Source: Anagrus nilaparvatae (taxonomy: Eukaryota > Arthropoda > Insecta > Hymenoptera > Mymaridae). From it: 64,000 nucleotides of DNA. The notes below the pieces were generated by a model. It made no database searches. It was not told the DNA's origin and saw only the letters and a list, made by a program, of their open reading frames with translations. Location: contig JAKSXM010000040.1 of the NCBI GenBank assembly GCA_022575985.1, forward strand, positions 17,192,001 through 17,256,000, in the 5' to 3' direction. Positions within the stretch are counted from its first letter, which is position 1. Every line of letters starts with the position of its first letter. Below, piece after piece: positions 46,682-55,140 of this stretch. The position numbers and the translations under genes were made by a program.

Positions 46682-46816
46682 GGACCTGCAGGAAAAAGGG
46701 GAAAAAGAGGTGAGAAAGGAGATAAAGGTGATCAAGGTGTTCCAGGTTTAGATGCTCCATGTCCCTTAGCTGCAGACGGTCTTCCTTTACCTGGATGCGG
46801 ATGGAGGCCTCCAGCG
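46682..46816 (+). CDS. Collagen-like host exon (Gly-X-Y repeats then Cys-containing turn)
   Basis: A 135-bp exon, 45 codons, phase 0 at both ends. It lies between an acceptor (tttacctttaaag) and a good donor (gtaagaaat). It encodes [20 protein letters not shown] and continues [20 protein letters not shown], then WRPPA: seven Gly-X-Y triplets, the last GLD, followed by a Cys-containing segment. Basic and acidic triplets such as KGD and RGE are typical of collagens. Frame, repeat and splice sites are all intact, unlike most frames here, so it is probably part of a working membrane or secreted collagen-type gene with very large introns. The rest of the gene is not visible. Confidence 0.75.
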
Positions 46817-46984
46817 GTAAGAAATGCTTTTAAAATTCTAGCATCAAAAGTACAAAAAATTTAGTTTCTTACTTTCATGATTTATATTCTTGTATAAGTT
46901 TATTTGTAGGTATTTTGAAAACTTCGTATTTTATATTTTAATGGATTAGTAGTAGTAGCAGTAGTAGTAGTAATTTCTTTTTCG
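46817..46984. other. AT-rich DNA with a (TAG)n run
   Basis: Follows the exon donor. The imperfect tagtag repeats at 46946-46972 form a microsatellite. Confidence 0.5.
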
Positions 46985-47370
46985 CGTAAGAAGTGGAAAA
47001 ATTCATTACACGTACTGTTTAGCATCCGAACTTACAATTATGTGGGACTCAACAATACCATGCCATATCCAATAAAACTAAACTCCCGTCATGCTTTAAA
47101 CAAGTGAGCCCAGAACCTTTTATCACATTACTTCGGGTTGACTTAAGACCATGCATCCTTAGTTATTGAGAATCCTATCATTTTTTCTTAGAGAACTAAA
47201 AGACTCTAGTGTCTCTGTCTTAACATCAAATTGTCCTAATTAGCAAAAAATAAAAAATGAAAGTTTAAACAATTAATCTGAAAGTTGAAAATAAAATTAA
47301 AAGAAAACTTCCATTTTGTCGTCAATAAAAAAAGTTCATCAACTAAATAAATAAATTTATAAATATTAGG
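46985..47370 (-). mobile_element. 3' UTR relic of an R1-clade-like element
   Basis: caagtgagcccagaacctt and tttatcacattacttcggg (47100-47140) correspond to aagtcagcccggaacc and tttatcacattacatcggg at 11009-11044. The order continues through gtcgtcaa to a taaa-rich tract, just as in the 3' UTR of the element at 10823-16130. No coding part is present, so it is a severely 5'-truncated, diverged copy. A shared SINE is an alternative. Confidence 0.6.
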
Positions 47371-47510
47371 GTGTTTCTTATTTCCCAAATTCACTGTATA
47401 ATACCTGTACAAAAAGTAAACTTTATTACTTTTAAAACGTTTTTCTCAGCCTCAAAAACCCCCAGGTAATGTGGAAAGTTTCTTTTTTCATGTTTTTAAT
47501 TTATTTTATT
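47371..47510. other. Spacer
   Basis: No feature seen. Confidence 0.4.
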
Positions 47511-47632
47511 CAGGGAGTCGGACTCTCTAAATCAGGGAGTTAACTCCCTAAATCAGAGAGTTAACTCTCTAAAACAGAGAGTCCGACAGAATTCAGGGAG
47601 TCGGACTCCCTGATTTAGGGAATTGGACTACG
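47511..47632. repeat. Array of ~22-bp palindromic units
   Basis: Successive units cagggagtcggactctct, cagggagttaactccct, cagagagttaactctct, cagagagtccgac and cagggagtcggactccct are spaced about 21-24 bp, most of them self-complementary. The variation is balanced: agggag pairs with ctccct and agagag with ctctct. It lies just outside the large foldback that follows. Confidence 0.75.
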
Positions 47633-47651
47633 TGGTTATTTTTGTTAGAGT

Positions 47652-49375
47652 AAACTTTCGGGACAAAAGTGTTGCGAGATAAAATTTTATGGCCTAAGCT
47701 AAGTAAAAATCTAATTTAAGTAAAAGTAGATTTCAAATTACTGATACTTAATAAAGTAATGTTTTTAAAAATTTACTCAATTAGAGTATAATTAGAACTA
47801 AGTTAAGTCTTGCTAATCACAAGTTATATTACAATTTTGGGCCATGTTGTGAGATGAAAATATATGGACTAAGCGAAGTAAATTTTTATTTCAGCAAAAG
47901 TATAAATTCCAAATAAATATAAATTATAAGTTTCGGGCCATAAATGTTGTAAGATAAAATTTTATGCCCTAAGCTAAGTAAAAATTCAGTTTCAGTTAAA
48001 GTGCATTTTAAAATACTGATACTGATTAAATTAATGTTTTTAAAACTTTAATAAATTAAAGTATAAATAAAACTAAGTTAAGTCTTGTTGTTTCCTAATC
48101 ACAAGTTATATTATAACTTTTGGGCTGTAAATTCTGTGAGATTAAATTATATGGCTTAAGCTAAGAAAATTTTTATTTCAGAAAAAGTTTACAGTAAACA
48201 GATCATTTTTCTTACAAAACTTTTTCATATTGGGCTCACAGGCTGTATACTTTAAATATAATTAGTTTTAATTTAGTATAAAAAGAATTAAAATTTTATT
48301 TAAAAAATATTAATTAAATTGGAAATGATTTAACAATATTGTATTAATAAGTAAGAATATATTAAAAAGTAAAAATCTTGTTTAAGAAAATGATTTTTTA
48401 TTGTAAAATAAAGTTTATGAAATATGACTTTAAGGATGAAAGTAGTAACAATATACATTAACGTGAACTTCCTAAAAATTACCTATTTGTAAATCGACAT
48501 TTTTTTTTAAAAGAGGATAATAAGTGAAAAAAGGAAATTAATCTCATTAACCAAAAAGTAGTTACTATGACCATTAACTAAAAAGTAGTACCCTCATATT
48601 AGCTCTATTTCATCAATAATAAATATTTTGCATATAATCTTTAAATAAAAACGATTTCTTTTATTATATTTTAATTTCCCACCGATAAAATGGTTATTTA
48701 GGAGCCTGGCAAGTTAAGCAGTTTCTGAAGATAATATATTGTTATAATAAAAGCTAATTATATTTAAAGTATACAGCCTGTGAGCCCAATATGAAAAAAG
48801 TTTGTAAGAAAAATTATCTGTTTCCTGTAAACTTTTGCTGAAATAAAAATTTACTTAGCTTAAGCCATATAATTTAATCTCACAGAATTTACGGCCCAAA
48901 AGTTATAATATAACTTGTGATTAGGAAACAAAAAGACTTAACTTAGTTATATTTATACTTTAATTTATTTAAGTTTCAAAAACATTAATTTAATCAGTAT
49001 CAGTATTTTAAAATGTACTTTTACTGAAACTGAATGTTTACTTAGCTTAGTCCATAAAATTTCATCTTACAACATTTATGGCCCTAAACTTATAATTTAT
49101 ATTTATTAGGAATTTCTACTTTTGCTGAAATAAAAATTTACGTAGCTTAATTCATATAATTTCATCTTACAACATAAATGGCCCAAAAGTTGTAATATAA
49201 CTTGTGATTAGCAAGACTTAACTTAGTTTTAATTATATTTTAATTGAGTAAATTTTTAAAAACATTACAAATTTAAAAAGTATCAGTATTTTGAAATCTA
49301 CTTTAATTTCAATTAAATTTTTACTTCGCTTAGGCCATAAAATTTCATCTCATAACATTTTTGTCCCGAAAGTTT
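47652..49375. mobile_element. Large foldback element with ~620-bp repetitive arms
   Basis: Left arm 47652-48266 and right arm 48752-49375 are inverse over their whole length (aaactttcgggacaaaa against tttttgtcccgaaagttt at the ends, ggctcacaggctgtatac near the centre). The spacer 48267-48751 has no ORF. Each arm is itself two direct repeats of about 280 bp, each made of a long (about 180 bp) and a short (about 97 bp) submodule that start with a gggccataaatgttg-like word. Long inverted arms built of tandem repeats are the hallmark of foldback (FB-type) elements. No transposase is encoded. Confidence 0.8.
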
Positions 49376-49389
49376 AAGAATTAATATGT

Positions 49390-49427
49390 AATGTGGCTAT
49401 TTCCGGCTTTGCGGAAATAGTCACATT
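49390..49427. repeat. 16-bp-stem hairpin
   Basis: aatgtggctatttccg and cggaaatagtcacatt enclose the loop gctttg. The single mismatch is a G against T, a wobble pair in RNA. It stands 15 bp outside the foldback element. A rho-type terminator does not apply in a eukaryote, so its role is unknown. Confidence 0.7.
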
Positions 49428-51865
49428 GTTGTAATTGTCGAATTTTTATCAATTTTATAATTTCACGTGTTCGCGGGACTTACCAATCTGTATCATTTAA
49501 GCTGAAAAGAGAAAGAGAGTAATATACATAAAAATCGGGCTCGGGGGAATATTATAAAGAAAAAGAGATAGAGATATTTATGATTTAAACACAAGGGAAA
49601 ATGAAGCACATTTTATTTAACTTAACACAAAAATCAAAATCATACTTTTATTCAATTAATTATATATTTTAAAAATTACTTATTTCCTAATACAATAAAT
49701 TTCACTGTCTCTAAAATTCAATAATCACTGTCTTTATCATAATCATAAATTCACTGTCTTTTATTATCAAAATTCAATGTCCCTATTAAAATTTCTAATA
49801 ACTTTTAACGATCGCAACACGCACACATTATTAAACACACGAGGAGTTTCGGGCTTACCTTTTGTCCTCAAAAATCAAGGTACTAAAGATATTATCATTG
49901 GCTGCCATTTTCGATGATATTAGGTACTGCTCAAAATTCTTCTTATATTTCCTAATCACTAAATTTCTTTCTTTTTGAAATTGGATTCCAAAGACACTTA
50001 TCTTTCCTAGGATATCTAACTTCACTATTCAAAATTAGATGTTCACTTATTCAATTCAAAAATACAAAATTAATGAAAAAATTATATAAGAATACACGTG
50101 GAAACAGAATCTAAAATTCTTTTGTCTCTCGTTTATGTTCTCCAATATTCACGACATTTCACTGAATGTAATTATGCTATCAATATTTTCTCGGTCACAA
50201 ATGAACATAAAACTATAGCAGAATTCTTGATCGCGACGTACATTTTCAAAACTTTATCATAACTATAAATTTATTGTACATATAATATTTTAACTATAAT
50301 GGCCTAAAAATAGTAAACTTCTAGAACAACTCGATGAATAAAAAATCCCTTAGACCAAATTTTTTTAAAATCTGATCTAGTTTCGTGGATTTCAATTTCA
50401 AGTGATTTCATCAAGTCCTTGCAGATAAATGTCCAAAAAACTGATTTCCGATAATACCTAAAAATTAACTAACCTAGGTTATTAACAACTCGTTGAATAA
50501 AAAAGAAGCTTGGTTCAAAGCTTGTTTTACAGCATCTAGTTGTGCTTTCTTCAATTAAACTAAGCTTCATTCTGTTGTTGTCAGCTAATCACAAAAATAC
50601 TGATTCCTGGTGCCAAAAAATGAACTTAAAAATCCTAAAAAAAAAGCAAATATCAGTAATAACTAGAGAAATAAAAATAAAATTTAGTACATATACACAC
50701 TTAAAATATTACTTGAAAGGATAACTTAACAAATGTATTGGGAAACATCATTTTAATCATCACTTGTATAATATGTATTGCCATAAACACAATTCTAATG
50801 CTGAAAAATAAAAACAAAGAAATTACGTTCTTTACATAAATTAAAAAAAAATATTAAAACTTTTTATACTTATCTGAATCAAACTTTTGTTTATTTAACT
50901 ATATCAACACAAAGAATTAAAAACATATCTGAAAAAAATAATAACAAATTTATAAACACATAGCCATTAACCTAGCGCAGTCTACTAGCAGACTAACCCT
51001 GGACTAACCTAACTATACTACTTAAAGTCTTCTAGTTTAAATTTAAGCGCGTAATTTAAAACAACTTTTTAAACTTTTTTTACTATTTTTTTAAAAACGT
51101 GGATAAAAATAATAAATAATCTTATATAAATTTGTAAATTTATATTATTTTTAATTATTATTTTTATGCAAAATTTTTAAAAAGATGATACAGTAAGTTC
51201 TATTAAATTAAGTACTCAAATTTAAACTAATACTTGTTTTTCAGCAGTATTGACTTTTAATTACCTTACAATAAGCATACATTGCTGTTAACAAATTTGT
51301 TGTTATCTTTTCTCAGATAATAATTAATATATTAAGGCACGCAGGTAGAATTTGATTTTGGTAATTAAAAAAATGTTAATATATTCTTTTTAAAGAATAT
51401 GGGAAAATAAAATTATACTTTGATTTTTTTCAGAATTAAAAAAGATTAATATATATTTGAAGATTCAGATATTTTAATCAAATTTAGAAACTTAAATTTT
51501 ATATTTTCTCAGCATACTTTAGTAAATTATTATATAAGAATCTTTAGCAAACGATCTTGCTATGGTGAAAAAGAAATTAAAATAATCTAAACATTATTAT
51601 TTTTTTTAATGCAGATAAAAACTTTTATTTAAATAATTATTTATGAATACTGTAAATAATAAATAATAGTTTTCAATTTATGAGAATGTGGATCCCATCA
51701 ATGTTATTAAAGAGAAAATACTCAATAAATATGTGATCGTGCCTGAAATAAAAAAGCCTTAGCTTTTTTATAATTCTTTGCGATTTTTTTTCTTCCTTAT
51801 ACTCCATTTCACATATTTTTGCTTTATTTTGTGTCGAAAAGTCTTCTTTTTAAAACAGTGATCAT
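49428..51865. other. AT-rich DNA with a degenerate 170-bp tandem pair
   Basis: Short words such as ttcactgtct recur at 49703-49773. At 50322-50640 two diverged copies are visible, starting gaacaactcgatgaataaa and aacaactcgttgaataaaa. No intact gene seen. Confidence 0.5.
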
Positions 51866-51869
51866 CTGC

Positions 51870-52970
51870 TTATTCTAAATAAGGACAGGCCCAATTATAA
51901 AAATCTATTAACTTAAGATACTTGTAAGCTTTTCTTTTCAATCTGACGTACCACAATCTAAACTTCCATTTTCTTTTCAATTTTATCGTTCTCTTTTCAA
52001 AATTTTCTACTTGGTCAAAACTTAACACTTCACGATCTAATTTTTCTTGGGCAATATATTTTTCTTCGATACTTAATAACTTTACTTTTTTTGGTTCATA
52101 ACTTTCTATTTTATATTCATTACATTTTAAATTTTCTTTTTCGAATTTTCTCTCTTCAATCTTAGGTACTTCAACATTTTTTATCCCAATTTCTTCTTTA
52201 ACAAAATTTCCTGGTTCATATTTAACTAATTCCACATTTTCTCTTTTTATAACAGATTCATCTTTAAATTGCTTAAAATTTTCTCGCTTTAAATTTTCAT
52301 AATTTCTTAATACAGGTTTTACTTTTTTAGCATATTCTTGGTTAATTTGTCCGGCCTGTCCTACAGATAATTGATTTCGTCGTGAAGAATTTGCAAAAAC
52401 TTTGGTGTGGTTTGTGGCAATCCCAGTTGCTATTTCATTAACTGGCAACACAAATTTGGTACAAGAAGGGGCATAAGGTTGATAATACATATCTGCTTCG
52501 GACTGAACTTCGCATACATTCTTATGTAAGTTTTCAGGCACTATGAGCGAGTTATAATTATTCCTTTGGCTATGCTCCATCTTATTTGCGTTCGCTAGTA
52601 CATGTTTGGGCAACGCAACGTTATCAACTGTATGACGGATATTCGAACTATCATTATTACAAGTAAAATTTTCTCTATCATTATCAAACTTTTTAAGAAT
52701 CATTAGCGGTAAAGTACAAAAAAAATGTTCTAAAACGTGTTTGCGTGAATAACGAGGACCAAATGAATCTAAATCAGTTTCAGTATTCCAAGGAATACGC
52801 AATAATGGATCCAATGTTAAAATTTTGAATATAAACAATTGATGAACAAGTTCTTCATAAGAGCCTTTTCTATTTAAACCATAAATTCCTAGTTCACAAA
52901 TAAGCTCCGGAAAATACAAGTTTCTTATCGAAAGCTCGAGGGCATCAAAATCTTCTCGGGAGCACAACAT
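51870..52970 (-). CDS. Intact 366-residue protein of unknown function, SAP-like N-terminus and Lys/Glu-rich centre
   Basis: A complete single-exon frame with no RT, integrase or transposase motif. Residues 16-46 (LYFPELICELGIYGLNRKGS, then EELVHQLF) have the hydrophobic and Gly/Lys pattern of a SAP-type helix-extended-helix; this is a weak likeness. Residues 105-210 are Asn/Ser-rich and probably disordered. Within residues 227-260 five psi-Lys-x-Glu motifs occur (LKRE, FKDE, IKRE, VKYE, VKEE), the consensus for SUMO attachment. Residues 330-351 are strongly basic with aromatics (KLKRKWKFRLWYVRLKRKAY), a possible nuclear signal. There is no signal peptide or membrane segment. A nuclear role is inference; it could be an orphan gene or an ORF of an unknown element. 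Confidence 0.6.
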   Translation of the reverse strand: MLCSREDFDALELSIRNLYFPELICELGIYGLNRKGSYEELVHQLFIFKILTLDPLLRIPWNTETDLDSFGPRYSRKHVLEHFFCTLPLMILKKFDNDRENFTCNNDSSNIRHTVDNVALPKHVLANANKMEHSQRNNYNSLIVPENLHKNVCEVQSEADMYYQPYAPSCTKFVLPVNEIATGIATNHTKVFANSSRRNQLSVGQAGQINQEYAKKVKPVLRNYENLKRENFKQFKDESVIKRENVELVKYEPGNFVKEEIGIKNVEVPKIEERKFEKENLKCNEYKIESYEPKKVKLLSIEEKYIAQEKLDREVLSFDQVENFEKRTIKLKRKWKFRLWYVRLKRKAYKYLKLIDFYNWACPYLE

Positions 52971-53880
52971 TTTTCTAATATTTTAATTTCAACTTACTAT
53001 TTTAATTCTATTCAAAATAATTATTTTTCGCAAAAATAAATCATCTAACTAACTTGTGTTCAAATATTCTACTGACTTATCCAACATTATCAATTCAATT
53101 TATAAAATCTAATTCAAAAATATTTTTCATTGTCGTTACCTATTCATTCAAAAAAATAATCATCCCTATTAAATATAAAAAAAATAAATTTGACCTTAAG
53201 CAAGAATAAAAAAATTTTTACTTTACTTTAGAATAAAGAACAATTTTTAATTTTGAAATCATAATTTTTGAGTTTATCCACAAAAAATTTAAAAACGCTA
53301 TTTTAAATTAAAAAAACAACCTTAGATTATCCAATTCCTAATAATTTAACCCGTAAGCCCGTAAAATTAAATAACTGACTTTATTTTACGACTAACTAAC
53401 ATAGTCGTAACTAACTAACTAACTCATAAAATTTTCCATAGAATTTCGCTACCTACCCCAAAAAGAAATTTTGTTTTTAGACAAAATTATCGAACCAATA
53501 ATAAAAAAAAAGGGTGTAATTTAGGGTAATAGTCGCTATAGTTCTATGTCGTGAAAATAAGAATAATCAAAATAAAGCTTTATGACTCGTAGGTTTTTGT
53601 TTAATTTTTCAGGACTAGCAAAAAAATTTGTAGGTTATTATATTTTATGGTAGTTTTAAAAAAAATAATATAATCAAAATAAATTTTTAATTTTCATGAT
53701 TTAAAAAAATTAAATCTACAAAAAAAAATATTTTAAACTAACTTTATTTTCTGCTCTCAATATTTTTCTGCGCGCGTAAAATATGTGGGGGCGGTAATAC
53801 AATGTATTTTAAATTATACCTATATACACATTCACACAATTTCACTCAACACTCTCGTTTACGATTTTTAAATCAAAAAA
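52971..53880. other. AT-rich DNA upstream of the 366-codon ORF
   Basis: No coding frame. Any promoter of the minus-strand ORF must lie here, but I cannot point to a TATA box or initiator with confidence in such AT-rich DNA. Confidence 0.45.
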
Positions 53881-54320
53881 TTTTATGATAAATAGTATTT
53901 ATTTTTATCGGTCTTTACGGACTAAATATTATTATTCATCAATACAAATTAATGTAATCGATGAATAATATTTAAATTAGTATCATCGAGTGTTGTCTCT
54001 TGTCGTAGCTTAGTTGGCTAAAGCGTCTATCCGACAAATAGAAGATCACGAGTTCAATTCTCGTTGGCACTGATGAGACATTTATTTTTTCTCAAAGATT
54101 TTTTTCTTAACATCTAAGAAACAAAATAAAAATTAAATTAAAAATTTATTTTTAATTTAGAAAACTTTATTGAACTGCTGTTAATGTGATACACGCTATG
54201 GGCGACTCATTAACAATAAAGCAGTTTAAATATTATTCATCAATTACATTAATTTGTATTGATGAATAATAATATTTAGTCCGTTAAGACCGATCAAAAT
54301 AAATACTATTTATCATATTA
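53881..54320. mobile_element. Foldback element with 95-bp inverted repeats enclosing a tRNA-like sequence
   Basis: The left repeat 53881-53977 (ttatgataaatagtatttat through attattattcatcaatac) is the inverse of 54224-54320, with few differences. Inside lie the tRNA-like sequence, an AT palindrome at 54130-54160 and a short hairpin (aactgctgttaatg / cattaacaataaagcagtt). There is no protein frame. The element resembles a MITE that has picked up, or was built from, a tRNA-derived unit. Confidence 0.75.
53999..54072 (+). tRNA. tRNA-like sequence inside the foldback element
   Basis: D arm gcttagttggctaaagc, anticodon arm tctat-ccgacaa-ataga (perfect 5-bp stem, GAC in the anticodon position) and T arm acgag-ttcaatt-ctcgt (perfect stem) are all present, with TA before the D arm. 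The acceptor stem (cttgtcg / tggcact) pairs at only five of seven positions, two of them wobbles, and base 33 is C instead of T. It is probably a tRNA-derived relic with an internal Pol III promoter rather than a working tRNA. Confidence 0.55.
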
Positions 54321-54426
54321 TTTCAATTATCATTGGACGATAAAATATTATTCTAATAATATACAAAAAATTTTAATTATTTAATAATTTTATTTTATTT
54401 AAATTATATAAATTTCTAAATTTTTA
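54321..54426. other. AT-rich spacer
   Basis: No feature seen. Confidence 0.4.
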
Positions 54427-54529
54427 TAATTCTCTTGCATAAAAATTTGTTATCGGACTCATGGACGAAAATTCAGTATCAGAAAAATTATTCTTATTAT
54501 CAAACTTAGAAAATGAAATGTTATTTGCA
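54427..54529 (-). pseudogene. Downstream piece of the transposase-like gene interrupted by Copia
   Basis: After the target duplication the minus strand continues the frame of 62478-62025: NNISFSKFDNKNNFSDTEFS, SMSPITNFYAREL and a stop. The junction is exact when the Copia element and one copy of the duplication are removed. The ending SDxEFSSMSPITNF resembles the region before the catalytic domain in DDE (Harbinger-like) transposases, but here it stops early. Confidence 0.6.
54525..54529. repeat. Copia target site duplication, left copy
   Basis: ttgca directly outside the 3' LTR, matching 62025-62029. Five bp is the usual size for Copia. Confidence 0.8.
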
Positions 54530-54822
54530 TGATGGATGAATATAATCCTTAGATTATATTACAATAAATGACACAAAATAACAACACTTTATTTAACTTT
54601 CTAAATATTTATTTATTATTAATCTGAGTGAATCTGAGTTTTATTTATAATATTTAATCTGAGTTCTGTTTTACATTAATATGTATATACGCGTCTCTAT
54701 AAGTCCCAAAATAGACTAACTGATATAACATAGAAAGAGCGGGACGACTTATCGTTCCGATCAAAGTATGTATAAGATCAGATGGCAGCATCAATCAATA
54801 TATTGTCGAATACTCTCCAACA
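54530..54822 (-). repeat. 3' LTR of the Copia element
   Basis: 293 bp. On the minus strand it starts TGTTGGAGAGTATTCGACA and ends catccatca, giving TG...CA ends. It matches the 5' LTR (61747-62024) almost base for base except for the last 15 bp. It contains three TCTGAGT words on the plus strand. Confidence 0.9.
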
Positions 54823-54834
54823 TTCCCTCCATTC
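54823..54834 (-). promoter_or_regulatory. Polypurine tract of the Copia element
   Basis: On the minus strand gaatggagggaa lies directly before the TGTTGGA of the 3' LTR, the standard place and composition for the plus-strand primer. Confidence 0.85.
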
Positions 54835-55140
54835 GACATGATTGATTTCAAAATTAATTTAACAAACAAAAGTGTTTAATTATTTAATTATAAATGAAAA
54901 TATTAAAGTATGCAGAGGGAAGTAGTCCCTATTTACTTAAATAACCTATATTTACATTTTATTGTAATCATGAAAAAAAATTTATAATTATTTTAATTTT
55001 AATTTTGTTAAAGATTATGCATTGACTTTTCAGTATCTCCGCTATTCGTTGTCATCTGTGAACATAAAAACAAAATAAAATTAAAGGTTATCTTAACAAA
55101 TAATTTTAATTCTATAGATTTTAGATTAATTCATTAAGTT

